Of a DNA stretch of 64,000 bases, positions 56,703-64,000 are shown one piece after another. Under the pieces are notes generated by a model, which made no database searches, was not told the DNA's origin, and saw nothing but the letters and a program-made list of their open reading frames with translations. This DNA is from Flavobacterium sp. GSB-24 (GTDB lineage: Bacteria; Bacteroidota; Bacteroidia; Flavobacteriales; Flavobacteriaceae). The DNA is taken from positions 372,001-436,000 of the forward strand of contig NZ_AP027043.1 of the NCBI RefSeq assembly GCF_027924665.1, in the 5' to 3' direction. Made by a program: the position numbers and the translations under genes. Every line of letters begins with the position of its first letter. Position 1 is the first letter of the stretch.

Positions 56703-57521
56703 ATGAAAACGCTCGAAAACCAAACCTTACTTTATGATGAAGATTGTCCGCTTTGCAGTTTATATACAACCGGCTTTGTAAAAAGCGGAATGCTCGATGA
56801 AAATGGAAGAAAATCTTATTGTCAACTTTCTGATGAAGAACAAAGTTTTGTAGACTTAAAACGAGCGCCAAATGAAATTGCGTTGATTAATAATAAAACA
56901 AAAACAGTCACTTACGGAATTGATAGTTTGATAAAAGTGATTGGATTTTCTTTTCCTTTAATAGAAAAAATCGCAACTATAAAACCGATTCATTTTGTTC
57001 TGAAAAAAATGTATTCTTTTGTTTCTTATAACCGAAAAGTAATCATTCCGGGAACTGTAAAAGAAGAAAACAAATTAGAGTGCACGCCTGATTTCAATTA
57101 CAAATACAGATTCTTTTTTATTGGATTTGCGTTAACTATTACGAGTTTGGTTTTATTTGGATATTCTAATTTGATTCCGATTTTACCAAAATCAAATATT
57201 GCCCGAGAAATTATTTTGGCTTTTGGACAGATTGCTTTTCAAAGTTTGTTTATTTTAAAATTCGATAAAAAAACCATAATCAATTATGCAGGAAATTTAA
57301 TGACGGTTTCTTTAATGGGATCTTTGATCTTAATTCCGATTTTGATTCTGAATCAGTTTATCAATCTTCCGGAAATGTGTGTTCTAGGTTGGTTTGGAAT
57401 TACGGTTTTCATTATGTGTGCAGAACATTTTAGAAGAGTAAAAGTTTTAAAACTTCCCTTTTATTTATCTTACACCTGGATTTTATATCGAATTGTTGCT
57501 TTGCTTTTTATTTTAAATTAA
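56703..57521 (+). CDS. DCC (DUF393) family thiol-disulfide protein with membrane domain
   Basis: A 272-residue protein. The N-terminal 110 residues match the thioredoxin-like DCC family, with YDEDCPLCSLYTTGF (Cys15 and Cys18 in CPLC). The C-terminal half holds about four membrane segments (YRFFFIGFALTITSLVLFGYSNLI, LMGSLILIPILILNQFINLP, in part). The fused membrane part suggests redox chemistry at the inner membrane. It heads a run with the epimerase and SRPBCC genes downstream of the operator. Confidence 0.78.
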   Translation: MKTLENQTLLYDEDCPLCSLYTTGFVKSGMLDENGRKSYCQLSDEEQSFVDLKRAPNEIALINNKTKTVTYGIDSLIKVIGFSFPLIEKIATIKPIHFVLKKMYSFVSYNRKVIIPGTVKEENKLECTPDFNYKYRFFFIGFALTITSLVLFGYSNLIPILPKSNIAREIILAFGQIAFQSLFILKFDKKTIINYAGNLMTVSLMGSLILIPILILNQFINLPEMCVLGWFGITVFIMCAEHFRRVKVLKLPFYLSYTWILYRIVALLFILN

Positions 57522-57532
57522 TTTCTCTACAG

Positions 57533-57565
57533 AAACCTAACAGGTTTTAAAAACCTGTTAGGTTT
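57533..57565. repeat. Perfect palindrome AAACCTAACAGGTTTT type
   Basis: Two 16-base arms are perfect reverse complements around a single A, 33 bp in total, between the DCC and epimerase genes. The pattern ACCT-n-CAGGTTTT/AAAACCTG-n-AGGT resembles the repeat at 50276-50360. It may act as a weak terminator or mRNA-processing stem. Confidence 0.75.
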
Positions 57566-57585
57566 AACCTGAAAAACTATCAAAA

Positions 57586-58491
57586 ATGAGTAAACTTATC
57601 ATCACCGCCGGGACTGGATTTTTAGGACAAGTTTTAATCCATCATTTCAAAAATAAATTTGAAGAAATTGTAATTCTGACCAGAGGAAAATCTCAGATAA
57701 CTAACGGAATTAAATATGTAAATTGGAATGCCAAAAGTTTTTCCGGCTGGGAAAAGGAATTGGAGAACGCAGCGGTTTTAATAAATCTTGCCGGAAAATC
57801 TGTTGATTGTCGGTATACTAAAGAAAATAAAAAAGAGATTCTTTTATCTCGAATTGAAAGTACCAAAATTCTAAATAAAGCCATTTTAAATTGCCAAAAT
57901 CCGCCGAAACATTGGCTGAATTCATCAACCTCAACCATTTATCGTTTTTCATTAGACAAACAAATGGATGAAATTGACGGCGAAATTGGAAATGATTTTT
58001 CGATAAATGTGGCGCTTTCTTGGGAAAAAGCCTTCTTTAAAACTGAAACGCCAAAGACTTTAAAAACGGCTTTGCGAACTTCAATTGTTTTGGGGAAAGA
58101 TGGCGGTGCTTTTATTCCGTTAAAAACTTTGGCGAAAATTGGTTTTGGAGGAAAACAAGGAAGCGGCAATCAGTTTATAAGCTGGATTCATGAAGAAGAT
58201 TTTGCGAATGCTGTTGATTTTATTATTGAGAAAGAACTTGGCGGAATAATAAATGTCGTTTCTCCAAAGCCAATCAGAAATGATAATTTTATGCTGAAAC
58301 TGAGAAAAGCAGTTGGTTTTCCTTTTGGAATTCCGATGAGTAAATTTTTTCTTGAAATCGGATCTTTCTTTATTAGAACAGAAACCGAATTGGTTTTGAA
58401 AAGTAGAAATGTGATTCCGAAACGACTTTTGGAAAATGGGTTTCAATTTAAGTTTGGAGATATTGATGAGGCCTTTGAAAATTTAATTTAA
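57586..58491 (+). CDS. TIGR01777-type NAD-dependent epimerase/dehydratase
   Basis: Short-chain dehydrogenase-like protein of 301 residues (extended SDR, YfcH-like). The dinucleotide motif is TAGTGFLGQVL (Gly9-Gly14), followed by NLAGKSVDCRYTKENKKEI, a family mark, SSTSTIYRFS and ISWIHEEDFANAVDFI. The true substrate is unknown. It lies between the DCC gene and the SRPBCC gene; genes of these three families are often neighbours in bacteria. Confidence 0.9.
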   Translation: MSKLIITAGTGFLGQVLIHHFKNKFEEIVILTRGKSQITNGIKYVNWNAKSFSGWEKELENAAVLINLAGKSVDCRYTKENKKEILLSRIESTKILNKAILNCQNPPKHWLNSSTSTIYRFSLDKQMDEIDGEIGNDFSINVALSWEKAFFKTETPKTLKTALRTSIVLGKDGGAFIPLKTLAKIGFGGKQGSGNQFISWIHEEDFANAVDFIIEKELGGIINVVSPKPIRNDNFMLKLRKAVGFPFGIPMSKFFLEIGSFFIRTETELVLKSRNVIPKRLLENGFQFKFGDIDEAFENLI

Positions 58492-58499
58492 GCACTATT

Positions 58500-58621
58500 T
58501 GTCATTTCGATCCCGAGGCTTCGGGAGAGAAATCTTCACAAGTAACTCCGTTCCAATAAGCCAATCTTTGTCGAGCTTCTCACGAAGATTTCTCTCCCGA
58601 AGCCTCGGGATCGAAATGACA
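58500..58621. repeat. Large inverted repeat with 38-bp perfect arms
   Basis: The arms at 58500-58537 and 58584-58621 are exact reverse complements, starting TGTCATTTCGATCCCGAGGC, with a 46-base loop. It begins 9 bases after the epimerase stop codon. The GTCATTTCGA...GAGAAATC ends belong to a widespread Bacteroidota intergenic repeat. Perfect arms of this length imply recent spread or gene conversion. Confidence 0.85.
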
Positions 58622-58646
58622 ATATTCTGTAAAAAAAATGTAAATC

Positions 58647-59102
58647 ATGACAACTATAAACTTAATTACCAAAATAAACGCACCCAAACAAATCGTTTTT
58701 GATGCCTCAAGAAATATCGATATTCATCAACAATCTGCAAGTGAATCAAATGAAAAAGCAATTGCCGGCGTAATATCTGGTTTGATAAATTTAAACGAAA
58801 AAGTTACGTGGCGAGGCAAACATTTTGGTTTTTACTTGACTCATAAAAGCAGAATTACTGCAATGAATTTGTATGATTATTTTGTGGATGAAATGGAACG
58901 CGGCAAATTTAAATCTTTTAAACATGAACATTTTTTTGAAGAAGAAAAGGGAATTACAATCATGAAAGATAAAATGCAATATGAAACTCCTTTTGGCATT
59001 TTCGGGAAATTATTTGATGTTTTATTTCTGAAAAAGCACTTAACGAATTTTCTTTTAGAGAGAAATAAAGTTCTGAAACAGGTTTCTGAAAAACAGAATT
59101 GA
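58647..59102 (+). CDS. SRPBCC (START-like) family protein
   Basis: A 151-residue protein with the ligand-binding SRPBCC/polyketide-cyclase-like fold: INLITKINAPKQIVFDASRNIDIHQQSA, RGKHFGFYLTHKSRITAMNLYDYFVDEM, and a C-terminal helix FLLERNKVLKQVSEKQN (in part). It lacks a signal peptide. Small hydrophobic ligands are typical for the fold. It follows the epimerase gene across the large inverted repeat. Confidence 0.8.
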   Translation: MTTINLITKINAPKQIVFDASRNIDIHQQSASESNEKAIAGVISGLINLNEKVTWRGKHFGFYLTHKSRITAMNLYDYFVDEMERGKFKSFKHEHFFEEEKGITIMKDKMQYETPFGIFGKLFDVLFLKKHLTNFLLERNKVLKQVSEKQN

Positions 59103-59209
59103 AAATAAAAGGGTCTTGCCAAGCAAAAAACTAAAATAGATTAGTTGGACTTGAAATAATCGAAGAGTTATTTTTCACACAGATTTAGCAGATTTTTGAA
59201 GCTAGTGAC

Positions 59210-59330
59210 TTGCCTCCAGCTTTAGCTGGAGGAGAAATAAGGTTGAATACTTTTGGCTTTAGCCAAACTTTATCATTTGGCTAAAGCCAGATTGGAGACA
59301 CTTTTTACCTCCAGCTAAAGCTGGAGGCAA
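59210..59330. repeat. Nested inverted repeat (CCTCCAGCTTTAGCTGGAGG type)
   Basis: Outer arms of 23 bp (59210-59232, 59308-59330) are perfect reverse complements, each itself palindromic. Inner arms (TTTGGCTTTAGCCAAA at about 59252-59267 and TTTGGCTAAAGCCA at 59276-59289) also pair. All share a GCTTTAGC core. The layout resembles paired REP elements moved by RAYT-type transposases; no such gene is in the window. Confidence 0.75.
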
Positions 59331-59456
59331 TTCAAAAAGGATAAATGGAAATTTATTTTTAAATCAATTCATTTCAAACATAGCCCGAGGTTTCAACGTG
59401 GGAAACGTTAAATGAAAATACTAATTTTGAAAATGAATTTTCTTGTTTTACGGTTT

Positions 59457-59544
59457 GCGTGAGGGATAGAAGCGGATAGCCCACAGCCTGACGAAGGAAG
59501 TGCGAGGACTTGGAGCGGATAGCCCGACCCGGAGGGGCACGCCC
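59457..59544 (+). repeat. Structured interspersed element (GCGAGGACTTG family), copy 2
   Basis: Contains two direct copies of GCGGATAGCCC (59472-59482, 59515-59525), the core GCGAGGACTTG (59502-59512) also seen at 42789-42799, and a GC-rich end GACCCGGAGGGGCACGCCC. It is strikingly GC-rich for this genome. Confidence 0.6.
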
Positions 59545-59569
59545 AAATTAAAGACGCAAATACCATTAT

Positions 59570-60376
59570 TTATAAAAAAGCAATCATCAGCCACCAAAAA
59601 ATCGGAACGCTTTCGACCCAAAAAGAAGTATAATATTTCGAGCGGTTTGTATTGGCAAACAGAATAAACAACATTAAGGTCACAACCATAACGAGGTTGA
59701 TAATAAGATCGTGAAGTGTAAAAGTCAAAATTCCTAAAACCCAAAACGGAACTAGGAGCGAAAATCCTAAAATCTTAGTTCGTTTTACGCCTATTGTCTG
59801 CGGAACGGTTTGCAAATGCGGATCGTCGTTGGCTAAATCTAAAATCTCAAAAACTAAAATCAGCACAAAAACCAAGACAAAACGCTGCAGGCATTTTATA
59901 AAAAAGTTGGCTGTAAAAGGAACTTCAGCATTTAGATAGGGCAAAACCAATGTCGCTCCTACCCAGCAAAGTGAAACAATATAAATTTTTACGCCTGCCC
60001 AGTTTCGCGCATTTTTTTTGTTCGGAAAAAATGGCAGAGTATAAAGTGCGGTTATCGCAAAAATTCCAACCGAAACGATTTGAGTAATCCTTTTTAAATG
60101 AAAAAAATAATAGCCGACTAAAAGCAGCGAAATAAAACTTAAAACAGCAATAATTTTTAGCTGATTTCCGATTGGTTTTTTCTTTACCCGAACCAAAGCA
60201 TCGTATTTTACAAAATTATATCCTACAATTGTTCCGAAAAAAACAAAGAAAGCCATTGGCTCATCATATTGAAGATGAAAGAAATAAAACGTAATTCGAA
60301 CCAAAGCATAACACGATAAAGCCACGTGAATACTGCTGTTTAAATAAAAATCGAAAATTTGTTTTAAAAGTTTCAT
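59570..60376 (-). CDS. UbiA-like membrane prenyltransferase family protein
   Basis: A 268-residue inner-membrane protein with about eight hydrophobic segments. A first polar motif is YNFVKYDALVR and the second is EILDLANDDPHLQTVPQTIG, comparable to the two Asp-rich motifs of UbiA prenyltransferases. The motifs are weaker than in UbiA or MenA, so activity is uncertain. A single gene, divergent from gcvP. Confidence 0.65.
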   Translation of the reverse strand: MKLLKQIFDFYLNSSIHVALSCYALVRITFYFFHLQYDEPMAFFVFFGTIVGYNFVKYDALVRVKKKPIGNQLKIIAVLSFISLLLVGYYFFHLKRITQIVSVGIFAITALYTLPFFPNKKNARNWAGVKIYIVSLCWVGATLVLPYLNAEVPFTANFFIKCLQRFVLVFVLILVFEILDLANDDPHLQTVPQTIGVKRTKILGFSLLVPFWVLGILTFTLHDLIINLVMVVTLMLFILFANTNRSKYYTSFWVESVPIFWWLMIAFL

Positions 60377-60472
60377 GCCTCAAATCTAATCAATTGGTAA
60401 CAAATCAACTCTTTAGTTGGAAATTTGATAAAAATTGAAGTTAAAAATACCCATTAAATTATTAATAATACT

Positions 60473-60480
60473 TAATTTTG
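60473..60480 (+). promoter_or_regulatory. Possible -7 box of gcvP
   Basis: TAATTTTG matches TAnnTTTG, about 90 bases before the ATG. No standard -33 TTTG. No glycine-riboswitch-like structure was seen in the leader. Confidence 0.3.
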
Positions 60481-60571
60481 CGCCACAAAAAAACAACACA
60501 TTTACTTTTAAATGTGATTCGTACAGCAAAATGGTGCACGAACACATCAATTAAAAACATTAGATAGCTAC

Positions 60572-63421
60572 ATGAAAACAGATGCTTTTGCTTTAAGACA
60601 CATTGGTCCAAGAGAAACTGATCTTCAGCACATGCTGAAAACTATTGGAGTTGATTCGATTGAACAACTTGTTTATGAAACCCTTCCGGACGATATCCGT
60701 TTAAAAGCGCCTTTGAATTTAGATCCTGCAATGACGGAATATGAATTCGCAAATCACATTCAAGAGTTAGGAAAGAAAAATAAAGTATTCAAATCTTATA
60801 TTGGTTTGGGTTATCATCCAACTATTGTTCCTGCTCCAATTCAGAGAAATATCTTCGAAAATCCAGGATGGTATACAGCTTATACACCTTATCAAGCAGA
60901 AATTGCCCAAGGTCGTTTAGAAGCGATTTTAAATTTCCAAACTACTGTTATCGAATTGACAGGAATGGAAATTGCAAATGCTTCTTTACTTGACGAAGGT
61001 ACAGCTGCTGCAGAAGCAATGGCTTTGTTATTTGATGTTCGTACTCGTGATCAAAAGAAAAACAATACCAATAAATTCTTCGTTTCTGAAGAAATTTTAC
61101 CACAAACTTTATCTGTACTTCAAACACGTTCAACTCCAATTGGAATTGAATTAGTTGTTGGAAACCACGAAAATTTTGATTTTTCAACTGAGTTTTTTGG
61201 AGCTATTTTACAATACCCAGGAAAATATGGTCAGGTAAACGATTACAGCGCTTTTGTTGCTAAAGCAAAAGAAAACGAAATTAAAGTAGCTTTTGCTGCT
61301 GATATTTTATCTTTGGCTGCCTTAACTTCTCCAGGAGAAATGGGAGCTGCAGTAGTTGTTGGAACTTCACAGCGTTTTGGTGTACCAATGGGTTACGGAG
61401 GTCCTCACGCTGCTTTTTTTGCAACTAAAGATGAATATAAAAGATCTATGCCAGGTCGTATTATCGGAGTTTCTATTGATGTAAACGGGAACCGTGCTTT
61501 ACGTATGGCGTTAGGGACTCGTGAGCAGCACATTAAACGTGAAAAAGCAACTTCAAACATTTGTACTGCTCAGGTTCTATTAGCAGTTATGGCTGGAATG
61601 TACGCGGTTTACCACGGACCAGAAGGATTAAAATATATTGCAAACAAAGTTCACGCATCTGCAGTTACTACTGCTGAAGCTTTAAATAAATTAGGCGTTT
61701 TCCAAACTAACACTGCTTACTTTGATACTATTTTGGTAAAAGCTGACGCTCAAAAAGTAAAGGCTGTTGCTGAGAAAAACGAAGTAAACTTCTTTTATGT
61801 TGATGCTGACACGATTTCGATTTCATTAAACGAAACGACTTCAATTGCTGACATCAACCAAATTATTGCCATTTTTGCTGAAGCTTTAGGAAAAGAAACT
61901 TTTACTGTTTCTGAATTAGCGACTGCAAGTCAATTACCTGCTTCATTAGAAAGAACATCTTCTTTCTTAACGCATGATGTTTTCAACAATCATCATTCAG
62001 AAAGTCAGATCATGCGTTACATCAAAAAATTAGAGCGTAAAGATTTATCATTGAATCACTCAATGATTTCATTAGGTTCTTGTACGATGAAGTTAAACGC
62101 AGCTTCAGAAATGTTACCTTTATCAATGCCAAACTGGAACAGCATTCACCCGTTTGCACCAGTTGAACAAGCAGAAGGTTATATCACGATGCTTAAAAAA
62201 TTAGAGCAACAATTAAATGTAATTACAGGTTTTGCTGGAACAACTTTACAGCCTAACTCTGGAGCTCAAGGAGAATATGCTGGTTTAATGGCGATTCGTG
62301 CTTACCACTTATCAAGGAACGAAGGTCACCGTAATGTATGTTTAATTCCTTCATCTGCGCACGGAACAAATCCTGCTTCTGCAGCGATGGCGGGAATGAA
62401 AATCATTGTTACTAAGACTACTCCGGAAGGAAATATTGATGTAGAAGATTTAAGAGAAAAAGCGATTGAACACAAAGATGATTTATCTTGTTTAATGGTA
62501 ACTTATCCTTCTACTCATGGTGTTTTTGAATCTTCAATTATCGAAATCACTAAACTAATCCACGAAAACGGCGGATTAGTATATATGGATGGTGCCAACA
62601 TGAATGCGCAAGTTGGATTAACAAATCCTGCTACAATTGGCGCTGACGTTTGTCACTTAAACTTACACAAAACATTCGCTATTCCTCACGGTGGCGGTGG
62701 ACCTGGTGTTGGACCAATTTGTGTGAACGAAAAACTGGTTCCATTTTTACCAACAAACCCAATCTTAAAAGTTGGTGGAGAGCAAGCTATTACAGCTATT
62801 TCATCTGCACCTTACGGATCTGCTTTAGTATGTTTAATCTCTTACGGCTACATTACAATGATGGGTGCTGAAGGATTAAAAAGCGCTACAGAGCACGCGA
62901 TTTTGAATGCTAACTATATGAAATCTCGTTTTGAAGATCACTACCCAATTCTTTACACAGGAGAATGCGGCAGAGCGGCTCACGAAATGATCTTAGATTG
63001 TCGTGCATTTAAAGAAAACGGAATTGAAGTTGGTGATATCGCAAAACGTTTGATGGATTACGGTTTCCACGCTCCTACGGTTTCTTTCCCAGTTGCTGGA
63101 ACTTTAATGATTGAGCCAACTGAATCTGAAGATTTAGCAGAATTAGACCGTTTTTGTGATGCTCTTATCTCAATCAGAAAAGAGATTGAAACTGCAACTG
63201 CTGATGATAAAAACAATGTATTGAAAAATGCACCTCATACATTAGCAATGTTAACTACTGATTCTTGGGATTTCCCTTATACTAGAGAAAAAGCAGCTTA
63301 CCCATTAGATTATATTGCTGAAAATAAATTCTGGCCATCTGTTCGTCGTGTAGATGATGCATACGGAGACAGAAATTTAATTTGCAGCTGCGCTCCTATT
63401 GAAGCTTATATGGAGAGCTAA
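60572..63421 (+). CDS. gcvP: Glycine dehydrogenase (decarboxylating), P protein
   Basis: PLP enzyme of the glycine cleavage system that decarboxylates glycine and passes the aminomethyl group to the H protein. The single 949-residue chain joins the two halves that are separate subunits in some bacteria: an N-terminal half beginning FALRHIGPRETDLQHMLKTIG and a C-terminal half with the PLP lysine in HLNLHKTFAIPHGGGGPG (Lys700). GcvT and GcvH are not in the window. A terminator follows. Confidence 0.97.
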   Translation: MKTDAFALRHIGPRETDLQHMLKTIGVDSIEQLVYETLPDDIRLKAPLNLDPAMTEYEFANHIQELGKKNKVFKSYIGLGYHPTIVPAPIQRNIFENPGWYTAYTPYQAEIAQGRLEAILNFQTTVIELTGMEIANASLLDEGTAAAEAMALLFDVRTRDQKKNNTNKFFVSEEILPQTLSVLQTRSTPIGIELVVGNHENFDFSTEFFGAILQYPGKYGQVNDYSAFVAKAKENEIKVAFAADILSLAALTSPGEMGAAVVVGTSQRFGVPMGYGGPHAAFFATKDEYKRSMPGRIIGVSIDVNGNRALRMALGTREQHIKREKATSNICTAQVLLAVMAGMYAVYHGPEGLKYIANKVHASAVTTAEALNKLGVFQTNTAYFDTILVKADAQKVKAVAEKNEVNFFYVDADTISISLNETTSIADINQIIAIFAEALGKETFTVSELATASQLPASLERTSSFLTHDVFNNHHSESQIMRYIKKLERKDLSLNHSMISLGSCTMKLNAASEMLPLSMPNWNSIHPFAPVEQAEGYITMLKKLEQQLNVITGFAGTTLQPNSGAQGEYAGLMAIRAYHLSRNEGHRNVCLIPSSAHGTNPASAAMAGMKIIVTKTTPEGNIDVEDLREKAIEHKDDLSCLMVTYPSTHGVFESSIIEITKLIHENGGLVYMDGANMNAQVGLTNPATIGADVCHLNLHKTFAIPHGGGGPGVGPICVNEKLVPFLPTNPILKVGGEQAITAISSAPYGSALVCLISYGYITMMGAEGLKSATEHAILNANYMKSRFEDHYPILYTGECGRAAHEMILDCRAFKENGIEVGDIAKRLMDYGFHAPTVSFPVAGTLMIEPTESEDLAELDRFCDALISIRKEIETATADDKNNVLKNAPHTLAMLTTDSWDFPYTREKAAYPLDYIAENKFWPSVRRVDDAYGDRNLICSCAPIEAYMES

Positions 63422-63450
63422 GAAATTAGTTTCACTATAATATATTCAAG

Positions 63451-63487
63451 CCCGATACGTTTTAAAAACTATCGGGTTTTGTTTTTT
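63451..63487 (+). terminator. Terminator of gcvP
   Basis: CCCGATA (63451-63457) pairs with TATCGGG (63470-63476) around a 12-base loop that can extend the stem, followed by T-rich sequence. It starts 30 bases after the stop codon. Confidence 0.8.
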
Positions 63488-63493
63488 AATTTT

Positions 63494-63541
63494 GTTTCAA
63501 GTTTCAGGTTTAACGTTACACTGCAACTTGAAACTTGAAAC
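63494..63541. repeat. GTTTCAAGTTTCAGG interspersed repeat, copy 3
   Basis: GTTTCAAGTTTCAGGTTT on the left and AACTTGAAACTTGAAAC on the right form an inverted repeat right after the gcvP terminator. It belongs to the family at 41261 and 49719. Confidence 0.65.
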
Positions 63542-63651
63542 AAAAAAACTTTTTCCTCACTTTTCCTTCAATCGTTTGAAATCTCGGAAAAATTAAAAAA
63601 TCATTAAAAAATAAACAATATATCTTGTAAAAAATCATTTATTCATAATTA

Positions 63652-63687
63652 TATGCATGCATAGTATTTTTTATGATAGTTATCATA
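63652..63687. promoter_or_regulatory. Two palindromes upstream of the FabH-like gene, candidate operators
   Basis: TATGCATGCATA (63652-63663) is a 12-bp perfect palindrome. TATGATA-GT-TATCATA (63672-63687) is a 16-bp inverted repeat. They lie 50-85 bases before the FabH-like start codon in AT-rich DNA, where a regulator could bind. Confidence 0.35.
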
Positions 63688-63737
63688 TTTTTATTTATAC
63701 TTTAGCATGAAATTTATCGGATAATTTAAGGAAAGAA

Positions 63738-64000
63738 ATGAAAATAAAAATTATTGGTATTGGGAGTTACATTCCTAATTTAGAAGTAAAGAATACAGAT
63801 TTTGATAAACATATTTTTTTAAATGAAGATGGAACTCCATTTGGTTACCCTAACGAAGTTGTTATAAAAAAGTTTAAAGGTATTACTGGAATTGAAAATC
63901 GCCGTTACGCCGAACCACAATATAATGCGTCTGATTTAGCCTTTTTTGCTGCAGAAAAAGCAATAGCAAGTGCAGGAATTGATGCTGAAACTCTAGACTA
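63738..64000 (+). CDS. 3-oxoacyl-ACP synthase III-like protein, N-terminal part (cut by window edge)
   Basis: The 87 codons present start MKIKIIGIGSYIPNLEVKN and continue FKGITGIENRRYAEPQ and SDLAFFAAEKAIASAGI, the usual beginning of FabH/KAS III thiolase-fold enzymes that condense acyl-CoA with malonyl-ACP. The catalytic Cys-His-Asn residues lie beyond base 64000, so it could also be a specialised KAS III-like enzyme for a secondary lipid or pigment. Confidence 0.85.
   Translation, partial: MKIKIIGIGSYIPNLEVKNTDFDKHIFLNEDGTPFGYPNEVVIKKFKGITGIENRRYAEPQYNASDLAFFAAEKAIASAGIDAETLD

Larger units (their letters stand above)
59103..59569. other. Repeat-dense intergenic island
   Basis: 467 bases without a gene between the convergent SRPBCC and UbiA-like genes. 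They contain the nested inverted repeat at 59210-59330, a short GTTTCAACGTGGGAAAC hairpin segment (about 59390-59406) within an AGCCCGAGG-type repeat, and the second GCGAGGACTTG element at 59457-59544. Confidence 0.7.

Noticed and set aside
58499..58702. Small plus-strand frame in the large inverted repeat
   Set aside because: Its sequence is translated repeat arms (Ser/Arg-rich); no start signal.
59448..59744. Minus-strand frame through the GC-rich repeat
   Set aside because: It joins repeat sequence with antisense of nothing conserved and overlaps the UbiA-like gene in another frame.
60421..60571. Glycine riboswitch before gcvP
   Set aside because: I looked for the tandem glycine-aptamer pattern in the leader and saw none; the sequence is AT-rich without its conserved core.

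Overview
The window is chromosomal DNA from a Flavobacterium-like member of the Bacteroidota, close in gene content to soil and freshwater Flavobacterium. The evidence is AT-rich coding sequence, a SusC/SusD pair, an S46 dipeptidyl-peptidase, start regions almost without Shine-Dalgarno sequences, and promoters of the Bacteroidota type (TTTG, about 19-20 bp, TAnnTTTG), which recur upstream of many genes here.

Bases 1-20,914 (minus strand) form a housekeeping block read from right to left. First comes an str-type operon (rpsL, rpsG, fusA, rpsJ), which has no tuf gene and ends in its own terminator. A fresh promoter then starts the S10-spc-alpha operon (rplC to rplQ, with rpmJ, infA and secY inside). 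carA, eno and the start of gltA follow, each with signs of separate transcription. Three of the few long intercistronic gaps in the ribosomal block (before rpsH, rpsD and rplQ) can fold into clear hairpins and are candidate ribosomal-protein control sites.

Bases 21,097-28,771 (plus) hold envelope genes: an Omp85/BamA-like barrel protein and a four-gene operon of SusC, SusD and two small lipoproteins, closed by a strong terminator. Bases 28,800-44,000 are mostly single genes or short operons for genome and cell maintenance: rlmB, rhomboid protease, rarA, YjjG-like nucleotidase, radC, Mpl-like ligase, S46 peptidase, obgE, a CNNM/CorC-like protein, adk and hpt. Bases 44,183-55,490 carry a PQQ-type sugar dehydrogenase, a TonB-dependent receptor, purK/purE, an M3 oligopeptidase, a DUF218 protein and a Na+/H+ antiporter.

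Bases 55,578-59,102 look like a small regulated locus. A GbsR/MarR-type repressor gene is preceded, and followed, by the same spaced palindrome (AACTTTCA-N8-TGAAAGTT), a strong candidate operator. Beyond the second copy lie a frameshifted small membrane protein, a gene remnant, a DCC thiol-disulfide family membrane protein, a TIGR01777 epimerase and an SRPBCC protein. A UbiA-like membrane protein, gcvP and the start of a FabH-like gene end the window.

From about 36.9 kb onward many intergenic gaps contain a palindromic or interspersed repeat from one of several families. I saw no such repeats in the first 35 kb. No tRNA, rRNA, CRISPR array, insertion sequence or prophage was seen.
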